From positions 1-62,256 of the forward strand of contig JARLGV010000128.1 of the NCBI GenBank assembly GCA_031292555.1: a stretch of DNA of 62,256 nucleotides, written 5' to 3'. The notes beneath the pieces were generated by a model. It was given only the letters and a program-made list of their open reading frames with translations. It was not told the origin of the DNA and ran no database searches. Positions within the stretch are counted from its first letter, which is position 1; each line of letters opens with the position of its first letter. Positions 19,185 through 27,590 of the stretch are shown piece by piece. Source of the DNA: Fimbriimonas sp. GTDB taxonomy: Bacteria > Armatimonadota > Fimbriimonadia > Fimbriimonadales > Fimbriimonadaceae. Both the position numbers and the translations under genes were made by a program.

Positions 19185-20207
19185 ATGTGGCGATCGAGAT
19201 TGGCTCGTACCTGGTTCGACGTGAACGTATGGTCGCATCCAAATCGACGAATCCGAAGCCAGGCGCAGGCGTCCAATATCGTAACCGTGTTTCCGTTGAT
19301 GTTGCTCTTGGCGCTACCTATTCCAGTTGCCGGACAGATGCCCGACGCACTATGGGTCTCGGGCAAGAGCTGCTATGTTATCGAAGGCAAGCCAGGGCGA
19401 ACGATGGCCGTGAGCCGATTTGTCGAGTCGGACGGGACACTGATTCGGCGCGGAAGCCCAATCAGGATTCCCAACACCGTGACCGGATGCGGCCCCGGCA
19501 GAAATGACTCGCTCCTGATCGTCACCGCAGCCCCAAAGGGTGGACGCCGAATCTCCCGGGTAACGCCGGAACGGATCTCAAAGATTTGCGACTTCCGCCC
19601 GGGCTCGTTGTTGGGCGACCCCTACTGCATCGTCTCCGAAACTGAGGCTCACCTCACCGTACAGACGCGGCGTTATGGAGGAGACGATCCGATCGTGAGT
19701 GAGTGGATCTACGGGAACTCATGGATAGGGCCGGTCGAAGAGGACTTGCAGCGAGTGCGCTTTCCTGTTCAGGCGGATCGTTTTGTCACGATCGACCGCT
19801 GGTTCAATAGCGCCGACCAGACTTTCACCTTCTCGATCACGCGTCAGGTTCCGCGCCGCCACACCTACAGCTATTTTTGGATCAGAGGCTCATGGCTGAA
19901 GATTCCCAACCATCAACAACCGTACCAAATCGACCCTCTTCCCTCCTTTTCAGACAACCTGGTCGCCCTTTACGTGAGGGACAGCGATAAGCGGTGGCTG
20001 GCCGTCATCCACATGACTGACCAATGGTCCAAAACCCAGGCCATGGATGTGTGGCAGGAGACCGGCGGAAATCTGCTGGCGCCAATCAACGACTGGCAAC
20101 CGATGGTTCTGGACTCGAAGGGACGCCTTTGGGTTATGCCCGCAGGTAAGGGCTTCCAGAAGGTTGGGCTCACGAAAATGCGTACAGTGATCGCTGACGA
20201 CTACTGA
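19185..20207 (+). CDS. Secreted protein of unknown function
   Basis: Not recognised. The 340-residue frame has an internal hydrophobic signal-like stretch (VFPLMLLLALPIPVAGQ, residues 35-51 from ATG 19185). With the first ATG the n-region would be unusually long (about 34 residues), so a GTG at 19287 or ATG at 19299 may be the true start; none has a Shine-Dalgarno. The mature part is beta-rich with regularly spaced motifs such as DALWVSGKSCYVIEG, GDPYCIVSETEAHL and LLAPINDWQPMVLDSKGRLWVMPAG, reminiscent of a propeller-like sensor or reporter fold, but without clear blade repeats. It stands alone between the divergent pseudopilin and an M81 peptidase gene on the same strand. No function is proposed. 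Confidence 0.65.
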   Translation: MWRSRLARTWFDVNVWSHPNRRIRSQAQASNIVTVFPLMLLLALPIPVAGQMPDALWVSGKSCYVIEGKPGRTMAVSRFVESDGTLIRRGSPIRIPNTVTGCGPGRNDSLLIVTAAPKGGRRISRVTPERISKICDFRPGSLLGDPYCIVSETEAHLTVQTRRYGGDDPIVSEWIYGNSWIGPVEEDLQRVRFPVQADRFVTIDRWFNSADQTFTFSITRQVPRRHTYSYFWIRGSWLKIPNHQQPYQIDPLPSFSDNLVALYVRDSDKRWLAVIHMTDQWSKTQAMDVWQETGGNLLAPINDWQPMVLDSKGRLWVMPAGKGFQKVGLTKMRTVIADDY

Positions 20208-20257
20208 GTCTACCGTGCAGCACCTTCAAGTTCAGGAATTGGCGACTCCAGGTCGAC

Positions 20258-20263
20258 TAGACT
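20258..20263 (+). promoter_or_regulatory. -10-like TAGACT placed 6 nt before the M81 peptidase start
   Basis: TAGACT, then TAGGCA, then ATG at 20270. The spacing would put the transcription start at or next to the start codon, giving a leaderless mRNA. No Shine-Dalgarno is present. Confidence 0.5.
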
Positions 20264-20269
20264 TAGGCA

Positions 20270-21643
20270 ATGCGCATTGCAGTTGCCGGAATCGGCCATG
20301 AGACGAACACGTTCTCCTCGCTTCGAACTACGCTAAGCGACTTCTGGGTCCGAAGGGGCGAGGAATGCGTTCCTCGCGAGATTGCCGAGGAGTTTGGCGC
20401 CGAGGTCGAGCTCGCACCGTGCCTGATCGCCTCGGCCACTCCCAACGGCATGGTGACCCTGTCAGCGTACACCGAGCTTCGAGACGAGTTGCTTGCGCGG
20501 CTGAAGCTACGGATGCCGTTCGACGGCATCTATCTTTCTCTTCACGGCGCGATGGAGGTCGAAGAGATCGGCGACGGCGAGACCGACCTTCTGCGATCGA
20601 TCCGCAGGCTGGTCGGCCCGAACATGCCGATCGCGGCAAGCCTCGATTTGCACGGAAACCTTTCGCCCGAATTCGTCGCCTCGGTTAACATCCTGACCGC
20701 ACTGCGCACCGCTCCTCACATCGATGGACCGGAGACGAGAGTGCGAGCCTTTAGGCACCTCGTCCAGTCGATCCGGCAGGGTGTCCGACTTACGACCGCG
20801 ATGAAGAAGCTACCGCTTTTGCTTCCCGGCGAAAATGCGGTGACTGCGACCGAACCGTCCAAGTCGCTCTATGCCCACATCTCGGAACTTGAATCCAACG
20901 AAGGCATCTGGGATGCGTCCTTGATGATCGCATGCGCATGGACTGATTCCCCACATACGTCGGTATCAACCTTGGTGGTTGGCGAGGACGGCGAGAGGGC
21001 TTCGACTTTGGCTTGCGAATACGGAGATCTCGTGTGGACAAAGCGCCATGAATTCGGACCCGAAGTGGCGACAATCCCTCTGCGCGAAGCCATCGCGAGA
21101 GCAATGGCAGCAACCGAGGGTCCGGTCTTCGTTTCTGACTCCGGCGACAACGTGACCGCCGGTGGGGCGGGGGACGTGAGCTTCATGCTGGGCAAACTCC
21201 TCACCGCCGGGGCCAAGGATGTCCTCTACGCCGGCATCACCGATCCGGCCGCGGTAGAGGCGTGCGTCGCCGTAGGTCCCGGGGAGACTGTTGAACTCAG
21301 CCTCGGCGGAAAGCTTGATGCGATCAACTGTCAACCCCTAGGAATCACGGCAAAGGTGCTGAGAGTCGAGGGCGGTACCGCAACCGTCGAGGTTGACGAC
21401 ATTACGGTTGTGATCACCGATGGACGACGCCCGTTCCACACCCTGGAGTCGTTCGAGCCCTCCGGCATCGATCCGCTATCCAAGAGAATCGTGGTCGTCA
21501 AGCAAGGCTATCTCGCCCCCGAATTGCGGGAACGCTGTTCCGAAACTTTCATTGCCCTCACCCCAGGCTTTACGGACCTACGGATCGCCTGCCTTCCCTA
21601 CCGCAACCTCAGCCGGCCGATCTACCCACTCGATCCGATATAG
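20270..21643 (+). CDS. M81-family metallopeptidase (MlrC-like)
   Basis: Homologue of microcystinase C (MlrC), a zinc peptidase acting on small peptides, and of uncharacterised amidohydrolase-like relatives. The start MRIAVAGIGHETNTFS is the family signature (H10, E11, N13). Further conserved blocks are PFDGIYLSLHGAM, ASLDLHGNLSPEF, TALRTAPHID, and GPVFVSDSGDNVTAGGAGD, which hold the expected metal ligands of the N-terminal domain. The C-terminal MlrC_C domain (about 300-457) includes RIVVVKQGYLAPELRE. Full length (457 residues) and no signal peptide, so cytoplasmic. Natural substrates in non-cyanotoxin bacteria are unknown. The ATG is preceded by TAGACT at leaderless spacing. Confidence 0.92.
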   Translation: MRIAVAGIGHETNTFSSLRTTLSDFWVRRGEECVPREIAEEFGAEVELAPCLIASATPNGMVTLSAYTELRDELLARLKLRMPFDGIYLSLHGAMEVEEIGDGETDLLRSIRRLVGPNMPIAASLDLHGNLSPEFVASVNILTALRTAPHIDGPETRVRAFRHLVQSIRQGVRLTTAMKKLPLLLPGENAVTATEPSKSLYAHISELESNEGIWDASLMIACAWTDSPHTSVSTLVVGEDGERASTLACEYGDLVWTKRHEFGPEVATIPLREAIARAMAATEGPVFVSDSGDNVTAGGAGDVSFMLGKLLTAGAKDVLYAGITDPAAVEACVAVGPGETVELSLGGKLDAINCQPLGITAKVLRVEGGTATVEVDDITVVITDGRRPFHTLESFEPSGIDPLSKRIVVVKQGYLAPELRERCSETFIALTPGFTDLRIACLPYRNLSRPIYPLDPI

Positions 21644-21911
21644 TGCATCCTGCTTCGACTGAAGGGTGACGGGCCGGCACGACATGTGAACTCTTCGTTT
21701 GCGGGATGACGACGACCGACACCGGCACTGTCTATATTCAGTGTTTCGTGCTGTTCCGCCGGGTCTCCCAGCGACAGCCCTTTGATCCTGCCCAATGGTG
21801 GTACGCCGCTAGGCTCGGGAGCCCTGGATACCCTTTTGAATTGCAGTCCGAATTCCTCCCGACTTGCCGTAGTGTGCATTGCCAGGACAAAGTAGTTTAC
21901 TAGACCACGTA

Positions 21912-21967
21912 TTACTGCCAGGGTATGCAGTGAAAACGGGCGAGGTTAGGAAACTACCTGGCAGTAA
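21912..21967 (+). repeat. Inverted repeat, 11-bp perfect stem with 34-nt loop
   Basis: TTACTGCCAGG at 21912-21922 is exactly complementary to CCTGGCAGTAA at 21957-21967. It lies about 170 nt upstream of the pilin start codon and is either an RNA hairpin in the leader or a protein-binding dyad. Confidence 0.55.
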
Positions 21968-22052
21968 CAATTGTTTTCGAATATTTCCCAAAGCCCGGGC
22001 CATTTGCCGTTATCGACCGCTAGGAAGCGCCCGACTACCTATCTCGGCTGAC

Positions 22053-22110
22053 CCGGGCCAGTAGACAGACTAGAAAGAGACTGCTGATGGCGCCGGGCCA
22101 GTAGATAGAC
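22053..22110 (+). repeat. Direct repeat pair CCGGGCCAGTAGAYAGAC upstream of the pilin gene
   Basis: Two 18-nt copies (22053-22070 and 22093-22110) differ at one base and are spaced 40 nt apart. They end 26 nt before the pilin start codon, just ahead of the AGGAG ribosome binding site, so they could be duplicated binding sites for a regulator or RNA elements. Confidence 0.6.
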
Positions 22111-22136
22111 AAACAGGCTTCACAGGAGATCTGTAG

Positions 22137-22703
22137 ATGAAACAATTCAAATTCAACCGTTTTGCCCCTCTCGCCCTTGGTACCGTATTGCTGCTTGGAG
22201 CAGTCCAAAGCGCCAACGCCCAGGCGAGTTCCTCAGCGACTGCCAATGGATCCGCCCAGATCGTCGCAGCCATCGCTATCACGGCGAACGATAACCTTAT
22301 GTTCGGCCAGATCGTCGCCGATACGTCGGGAGGCACCGTTACCGTTACCCCTGCCGGAGTTAGAACCTTCCCGGGGCACACGCTAATCACGAACCAATCG
22401 GGATTGGCAAATTCAGCCGTCGGGGCGGCATCGTTCTCGATCACCGGAATGCCAGGCTATGCCTACTCCATCACCTTGCCTACGCTCGACACGACGAGCC
22501 CGGTAACCATCACCTCGGGATCCGGCGAAGGTGCACCCTCGATGACGCTCGATACATTCAAGAGTGCCACCCTATCGGGTACTGCGACCCTGAGCGAATC
22601 GGGTACCGATACTCTCACCGTAGGCGCCAACCTGAACGTCGGCCCAAGCCAGGTTGCCGGCTTCTACACCGGTTCCTTCAGCGTAACCGTTAACTACTCG
22701 TAA
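22137..22703 (+). CDS. DUF4402 secreted protein, probable fimbrial subunit
   Basis: Exported 188-residue protein. Signal peptide: LALGTVLLLGAVQSANA with cleavage before QASSS. The mature part is Gly/Ser/Thr/Ala-rich and all-beta; AIAITANDNLMFGQIVAD and the closing AGFYTGSFSVTVNYS match the DUF4402 domain. There are no cysteines in the mature protein. Proteins with this domain are commonly found beside PapD-like chaperones and ushers, and the final beta strand would suit donor-strand exchange, so I read this as the structural subunit (inference). The ATG at 22137 has AGGAG 8 nt upstream. The chaperone gene follows after 234 nt that include strong hairpins, which would allow the subunit to be made in excess over chaperone and usher. 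Confidence 0.82.
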   Translation: MKQFKFNRFAPLALGTVLLLGAVQSANAQASSSATANGSAQIVAAIAITANDNLMFGQIVADTSGGTVTVTPAGVRTFPGHTLITNQSGLANSAVGAASFSITGMPGYAYSITLPTLDTTSPVTITSGSGEGAPSMTLDTFKSATLSGTATLSESGTDTLTVGANLNVGPSQVAGFYTGSFSVTVNYS

Positions 22704-22712
22704 CCCCATCTC

Positions 22713-22748
22713 TCAGCCCTTGGCAGAGCAAGAGCTTCCAAGGGCTGA
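22713..22748 (+). terminator. Strong intercistronic hairpin after the pilin gene
   Basis: TCAGCCCTTGG (22713-22723) pairs perfectly with CCAAGGGCTGA (22738-22748), starting 9 nt after the pilin stop codon. No T-tract follows, so it may be a partial terminator or a 3'-end stabiliser rather than a full stop, since the chaperone gene lies downstream on the same strand. A second stem-loop (CTGAAGCA with TGCTTCGG) lies near 22826-22850. Confidence 0.6.
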
Positions 22749-22937
22749 ACCTTCCTGATTTGGGCTCACTTCCCCCTACAGCCCGAATCGAGCGGAACTG
22801 GACCGACATCCGACAACAATATGAGACTGAAGCAATGTCCCTGCTTCGGCTCATGAGCTGAACCTCCATCGGCAATGCGCTGAGATTCTTCTTGCTCACG
22901 CTCAAAGCCGACCTCATCCGAGGCTCTGGGTCATTCT

Positions 22938-23813
22938 ATGAGAGATCTCCGAAAACAACTATCTTTGTCCACTGTATGCGTGCTCCTGGGAGCCGCAACC
23001 CTGCAAGCCGGCATTCAGCAACCAGCCCAAACACCACGGGCGAGAGCCGGAGACCTCCTTGTTTCACCGATGCGTATCGTGTTCGAGGGCCCCAAACGGA
23101 CGGCCGAGATCAGCCTGCTCAATATTGGGGACAAGCCGTCGCTCTACCGAATCTCCCTGATACACGAACGCATGAACGAAGACGGTGACCTCGTCAACGT
23201 CGCCACCCCAGGGGCCGACGACAGGTTCGCGGACGATCTCGTTCGTTTCACTCCCCGCCAAGTTCTATTGGCTCCACGTGTATCACAGGTTGTCCGCATT
23301 CAGTTGAGACTGCCAGCCGACCTTGCGACCGGAGAGTATCGTTCGCACATGCTTTTTCGCGCCGTTTCGGCGGATTCCGCACCCGACCAGGCGCCCGCCG
23401 CCGCCGATCTGCCCAAAGGGCTAACTGTCCAGATCAAGCCGATTTTCGGTCTGTCCATCCCCGTGATCGTTCGCCATGGGGAGACATACGCCTCGGCCGA
23501 TTTCGCCGAGGTACGACTCGTCTCAACGCCAGATGGACTGCCTGTGCTCGTCGGCAAACTGACTCACACTGGTAATGCATCGGTGTATGGCGACCTGGTC
23601 GTCGAATTCGCTCAGAATGGCCAGCCCTTCAAAACGCTCGCAAGGACCAATGGCGTGGCGATCTATGCAAGCAATGCCACCAGGAGCTTCGCCGTCCTTG
23701 TTTCTCAGGACAAGACGCTGCAACTGCATAACGGCACGATACGTGCAACCTACAAGCACTCCGATGCCGACGGCGGTCAACCGTTCGCGAAGACTCAAGT
23801 CACTGTACTGTGA
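22938..23813 (+). CDS. PapD-like periplasmic fimbrial chaperone
   Basis: Periplasmic chaperone of the chaperone-usher pathway, which caps pilus subunits by donating a beta strand. Signal peptide LSLSTVCVLLGAATLQAG, then the N-terminal Ig-like domain starting LLVSPMRIVFEGPKRTAEISLLN, the usual opening of such chaperones. The edge strand QVLLAPRVSQVVRIQLRLP corresponds to strand G1, with alternating hydrophobic residues used for donor-strand complementation, followed by TGEYRSHMLFRAV. The C-terminal domain occupies about residues 160-291. At 291 residues it is longer than classical PapD (about 240), as is common in archaic/alternative systems. The usher gene overlaps its stop codon by 4 nt (GTGA), so the two are translationally coupled. 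Confidence 0.9.
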   Translation: MRDLRKQLSLSTVCVLLGAATLQAGIQQPAQTPRARAGDLLVSPMRIVFEGPKRTAEISLLNIGDKPSLYRISLIHERMNEDGDLVNVATPGADDRFADDLVRFTPRQVLLAPRVSQVVRIQLRLPADLATGEYRSHMLFRAVSADSAPDQAPAAADLPKGLTVQIKPIFGLSIPVIVRHGETYASADFAEVRLVSTPDGLPVLVGKLTHTGNASVYGDLVVEFAQNGQPFKTLARTNGVAIYASNATRSFAVLVSQDKTLQLHNGTIRATYKHSDADGGQPFAKTQVTVL

Positions 23814-26416
23814 ACATCTTCCGGGCATTGGCGTGCGCCGGTCTCATGATCTGCTCGGCGCACGTTCTCGGAGCGACCACTCAGTCGATCGGCCAAACGA
23901 ATCTCAAGACGGACGCCGTCTCATTCGTGAAGCCATCTGAGGACGACTTGCTCCTTCTGTCTCTCGTTTTGGAGGAGATCGATCTGACCGACGAAATTGA
24001 GGCATACCGAAACGGAGCAGGCGTCTTGCTCCCCCTCGGCGCCATCTGCCGCTTGTTGGAGATCGCGGTCCGGACCACCCCTGCCGATGGAACCGCCGAA
24101 GGCTTTGTCGGCAGGAGCAGCCGCACGTTCAGTCTGGACGTTCGACAAAAACGGATCAAGGTTAGCGGAAAGGACGAACCCTACGATCCAGCCTACGTTC
24201 AGGTCCAGCGCAACGACATTTACGTCGACTATCGAGCGCTGAACAAGTGGCTTGCACTCGGAATCGAGATCAACGAGAACGGCCTCGCAATCTACGTCAA
24301 TCCCAAAGACCAGCTTCCCCTCCAAAGACGACTCCGGCGAGAGAACCTCGCAAACCAACTGAACAAGGGCGAATACCACGACCCGGGATTTGCCCGGGTG
24401 CCCAATCCGTATCAAGCGCTCGGCAGCCCCGCCATCGACCAGTCTCTTTCGTTTGGCGACGCCGAGGCCACAAGAGCGAAGTCAACTTCAATACGATACG
24501 ACGCCCAATTTGCATCCGATTTCGCTGAGGGGAGCTTGGATGGCAGCCTGGACCTTGAATCGCGAACTGGACCGGCAGGCCTGTTGTCGTTCGTGCTCAA
24601 GAACCAAGAGGGCGGACTGCTTGGTTCCCTCAATGCGCGGCAAGAGACCATCGGGTACACGACATCGTTGGATTTGCCGCTGGTGTCGTCGTCACATGCA
24701 ATCACCGGATTCGCCGCCTCCAATGACCCCGTCTCCCAGGTCGGTCCTGCGAAAACGACAACCCTCACCGGACCGCTGCAGCCAGGTTGGGACGTCGAGC
24801 TATTCCGGGGCGAAGCTCTTATCGGCTACCAAGAGGAGAATGGACCCGGCAAATACGAGTTCAAGAATGTGGCTTTGCATCCTGGAACAAACAAATTTCG
24901 CCTTATTTTCGATGGCCCTCTTGGTGAGCGTCGGGAAGAAGTCCAAACGAGGAACGTCGTCGGCACATTGGAGCCCGGGTCCCTTCAATATGAGGCGGTC
25001 ATAGGAGGGTCTGCTAGCTCCCCGGAGTGGGCAGCCCAATCCAGTCTGGGAATCAAGCGCGACCTAACCGTCTTCACCAGTATAGCGAGCGAACCTGTCG
25101 ACGGCGGAAGACACCTGTATTCGACGGTCGGGATGCGCGGTTACTTTGCCAACGCACTGATCACCACTTGCATTGTCGACGATCCTGCTTCGGGTCAGGC
25201 AAGTCAAATCGACGGCGAATGGGCATGGGGCAGGGCTTTCGTCGGACTGAGCCAAACGAACGTGACCGGTCTCGTGAGCGGCATATACGGGCGGGAACAG
25301 GACCCGGATAGGAGCGACACCGAATTGAGGCTCCAGAATCTTACGATGCCCAATTGGTCGCACCTCCTGCCTGCCGACCTAGAAATCAGTCGACGCGAGA
25401 CGGTCTTCGGAACCCAGGAGTGGAAGGCTGAGGGTCGCCTATCCTACCAACGAAACGGACTCAGCATTACCAACATGACGTCCACCCAAACGCAAACGGG
25501 CACCACCGACCATCGGACCGGCGAGCTGATGTTCAGTCGTTTCCAGAACGGTCATTCAACGGAAGCGAACCTGAACTATGATTGGTCCGGAACTCCCACG
25601 ATTGTATCCCTGGGGTTTCGCACAAGCAGGGTGCTGCGTGATGGCCGAATGCTCGCTTTTGGAGCCTATGAATCTCCTGGCGACGGGGACCTTGGCGTAA
25701 CCGGATCCCTATACCGAAATGACGACAACTATGCCTACGGCCTCATTCTCGACGTATCGAGAGCCCGTGGAATCATGCTTGGGTTGACCATCTCGTTCGG
25801 CATGGTACGGAACCCGTCATCCGGCAAGTGGATGACCACCGCCCGGTCGCAGGCGATGCAAGGCTCGGTGCTGATTCGGGTGTTCCAAGATTCGAAAGGC
25901 ACCGGGCATCTCGCCAAGGGTGATGCTCGGGTCGCCGGAGTTGCGATCTATGTGAACGACTCAGCGTTTCCGAAGTTGACAGGGCCAGACGGGACGGTCC
26001 TTATCGATGGCCTAGCGGCCTATCAACCAGCCGACATCAAGGTCGTGGAGGCTTCGATGGAGAACCCACTCATGATCTCGGCGTTGCCCGGACTGAGAAT
26101 TACCCCTCGGCCAGGAAACGTGCAGACGATCGACATGCCGGTCATAGCCACTGCCGAGGTAGCAGGAACCGTGTACACCCTTCAAGATAGGCGCCTCAGT
26201 GCCGCGAGTGGAGTCTTGGTCGAAGTCATCGACCGGGACGGTCGAGTCGTCCTAAGCCAGAGATCCGCGTTCGACGGCTACTATTCGATCAGCCGCGTCC
26301 CGGTCGGATCCTATGCGGTTCGTGCGAAGGCCTTTGGCGTCGAGACCTCCAAGAAGATCGTCGTTCCCCCGGAAGGCGCATACCTGGACGGCATTGACTT
26401 GACGCTTTCTCAATAG
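23810..26416 (+). CDS. Outer-membrane usher-like protein with C-terminal carboxypeptidase-regulatory-like domain
   Basis: Outer-membrane pore for fimbrial subunits. GTG start overlapping the chaperone stop (GTGA); signal peptide to about residue 22. Residues 65-130 (LLPLGAICRLLEIAV, RTFSLDVRQKRIKVSG) and 140-165 (NDIYVDYRALNKWLALG) match the N-terminal region of archaic/alternative ushers. About 190-720 is a long series of amphipathic beta strands with periodic aromatic residues, suitable for the barrel, including the middle-domain-like GWDVELFRGEALIGYQ and GKYEFKNVALHPGTNKFRL. Residues about 780-868 (VAGTVYTL, VLVEVIDRDGRVVLSQRSA, GYYSISRVPVGSYAVRAKA) form a CarboxypepD_reg-like Ig domain, the usher C-terminal position. 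Length, 868 residues, fits ushers. Its presence implies a diderm envelope. Confidence 0.85.
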   Translation: MNIFRALACAGLMICSAHVLGATTQSIGQTNLKTDAVSFVKPSEDDLLLLSLVLEEIDLTDEIEAYRNGAGVLLPLGAICRLLEIAVRTTPADGTAEGFVGRSSRTFSLDVRQKRIKVSGKDEPYDPAYVQVQRNDIYVDYRALNKWLALGIEINENGLAIYVNPKDQLPLQRRLRRENLANQLNKGEYHDPGFARVPNPYQALGSPAIDQSLSFGDAEATRAKSTSIRYDAQFASDFAEGSLDGSLDLESRTGPAGLLSFVLKNQEGGLLGSLNARQETIGYTTSLDLPLVSSSHAITGFAASNDPVSQVGPAKTTTLTGPLQPGWDVELFRGEALIGYQEENGPGKYEFKNVALHPGTNKFRLIFDGPLGERREEVQTRNVVGTLEPGSLQYEAVIGGSASSPEWAAQSSLGIKRDLTVFTSIASEPVDGGRHLYSTVGMRGYFANALITTCIVDDPASGQASQIDGEWAWGRAFVGLSQTNVTGLVSGIYGREQDPDRSDTELRLQNLTMPNWSHLLPADLEISRRETVFGTQEWKAEGRLSYQRNGLSITNMTSTQTQTGTTDHRTGELMFSRFQNGHSTEANLNYDWSGTPTIVSLGFRTSRVLRDGRMLAFGAYESPGDGDLGVTGSLYRNDDNYAYGLILDVSRARGIMLGLTISFGMVRNPSSGKWMTTARSQAMQGSVLIRVFQDSKGTGHLAKGDARVAGVAIYVNDSAFPKLTGPDGTVLIDGLAAYQPADIKVVEASMENPLMISALPGLRITPRPGNVQTIDMPVIATAEVAGTVYTLQDRRLSAASGVLVEVIDRDGRVVLSQRSAFDGYYSISRVPVGSYAVRAKAFGVETSKKIVVPPEGAYLDGIDLTLSQ

Positions 26417-26525
26417 TCGACCCTGATCGGTTCCACAAAACCCTTGAGACGATGCGCTGGGCCCGGTGAACACTAATCGAACTATCCTCTCGGCCCAGCA
26501 TCCAACTCCTGAGACGGCATCAGCT

Positions 26526-27539
26526 ATGGAAAATCCACGTGATCATATCGCGACCATTCTGGATCGACGCAACGACGGGCAACCTGGATACTGGACCGGC
26601 AATCCGCATTCGGACACGATGCCGATGTATCTCGCCAAACTCGGCCTACCTGACGGCGAGGCGCTCTACACCCACTTCGGCGACGACCTAAGGTGGATCC
26701 CAGCCGATTCGGGCTATCGACATCCCGAAGGACGATCGCCGTTCGATCCCTACGCTGGCAAACAACGCGAGTCACTGAATATGGCGGGGATCTTCGCCGA
26801 GTGCGAATCGATCGCCGAAGTGGAAGCTCATGCGTGGCCCAATCTCGACTACCTCGATTTCGGCCCGGTGCTCGACCGAATTCAAACGCACCGCACGCGG
26901 GCGGTTTGGACGGGCTTGTGGTCGCCGTTCTTCCATGACGTCGCCGAATACTTCGGCATGGACAACTATTTCATGGCGATGTTCGACCGCCCAGAGATCG
27001 TGGACGCGGTTACCGACCGAATCGTCACCTACTACGAGCAGGCCAACGAGCGGTTCTTCGACCAATTGGGGGACTGCGCCGATACCTTCTTCTTCGGCAA
27101 CGACTTCGGCACGCAGCGCGGCTTGATCCTCTCGCCGCAGTTGTTCAATCGATTCGTCTTGCCAAGTATGCTGCGCCTCATTGGAGTGGCGAAGAGGCAC
27201 GGGAAGAGGGTCGTCCTCCATTCGTGCGGAGCGATCAGCGAGGTGATCCCCACCCTCATCGAACACGGCGTGGATGGATTGCATCCTCTTCAAGCGCTTG
27301 CCACCGGCATGCACGCGAAGGATCTCGCCCGGGAGTTTCGAGGAAAGATCGCGTTCGTCGGCGGCGTAGATTCCCAAGATCTGCTTGTGAATGGAACGCC
27401 GGCCCAGGTTCGTGACGATGTACTCCGATTGCGCGACCTCTTCGGCCCGAACTTCGTCGTGAGCCCAAGCCACGAGGCCCTCCTCCCCAACGTGCCCGTC
27501 GAGAACGTCGCTGCGATGGCCGCCGCCGCTCGTGAGTAG
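26526..27539 (+). CDS. Uroporphyrinogen decarboxylase-superfamily protein (not HemE)
   Basis: URO-D superfamily TIM barrel. I choose ATG 26526 (MENPRDHIATILDRR), which gives the usual N terminus of this family; a GTG at 26466 would add 20 unrelated residues. The motif GKRVVLHSCGAISEVIPTLIE followed by GVDGLHPLQ is typical of the corrinoid/cobalamin methyltransferase-like branch, where the cysteine can bind zinc, rather than of haem-biosynthetic HemE. FFFGNDFGTQRGLILSP corresponds to the substrate-pocket segment. Length 337 residues. Such proteins are numerous in Armatimonadota and related soil bacteria and their substrates are unknown. It lies 109 nt after the usher gene on the same strand but is unlikely to belong to the fimbrial system. 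Confidence 0.85.
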   Translation: MENPRDHIATILDRRNDGQPGYWTGNPHSDTMPMYLAKLGLPDGEALYTHFGDDLRWIPADSGYRHPEGRSPFDPYAGKQRESLNMAGIFAECESIAEVEAHAWPNLDYLDFGPVLDRIQTHRTRAVWTGLWSPFFHDVAEYFGMDNYFMAMFDRPEIVDAVTDRIVTYYEQANERFFDQLGDCADTFFFGNDFGTQRGLILSPQLFNRFVLPSMLRLIGVAKRHGKRVVLHSCGAISEVIPTLIEHGVDGLHPLQALATGMHAKDLAREFRGKIAFVGGVDSQDLLVNGTPAQVRDDVLRLRDLFGPNFVVSPSHEALLPNVPVENVAAMAAAARE

Positions 27540-27578
27540 GGTTGCCACCGATGACGTGCATGAATAGGCCGGTCCGGA

Positions 27579-27584
27579 TACAAT
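27579..27584 (+). promoter_or_regulatory. -10-like TACAAT placed 6 nt before the C45 hydrolase start
   Basis: TACAAT, then CACCGG, then ATG at 27591. Leaderless spacing and no Shine-Dalgarno. Confidence 0.5.
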
Positions 27585-27590
27585 CACCGG

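Larger units (their letters stand above)
21644..22136. other. 493-bp leader/intergenic region upstream of the pilin gene
   Basis: No gene. The 65-codon frame at 21706 looks like chance. The region holds a perfect 11-bp inverted repeat (21912-21967) and a near-identical direct repeat pair (22053-22110), followed by AGGAG at 22124-22128 for the DUF4402 gene. The length and amount of symmetry suggest a structured 5' untranslated region. Confidence 0.55.

Noticed and set aside
21970-22070. Resemblance to a c-di-GMP-I riboswitch (CAAAGCC followed by CGGGCC) before the pilin gene.
   Set aside because: The GNRA tetraloop and receptor and the GGTAG...GGGTTACC part of the consensus could not be found in order.
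26772-27587. A 271-codon minus-strand frame opposite the URO-D-like gene.
   Set aside because: Shadow of a GC-rich coding region; His/Arg-rich, no motif, and the sense protein matches a known family.
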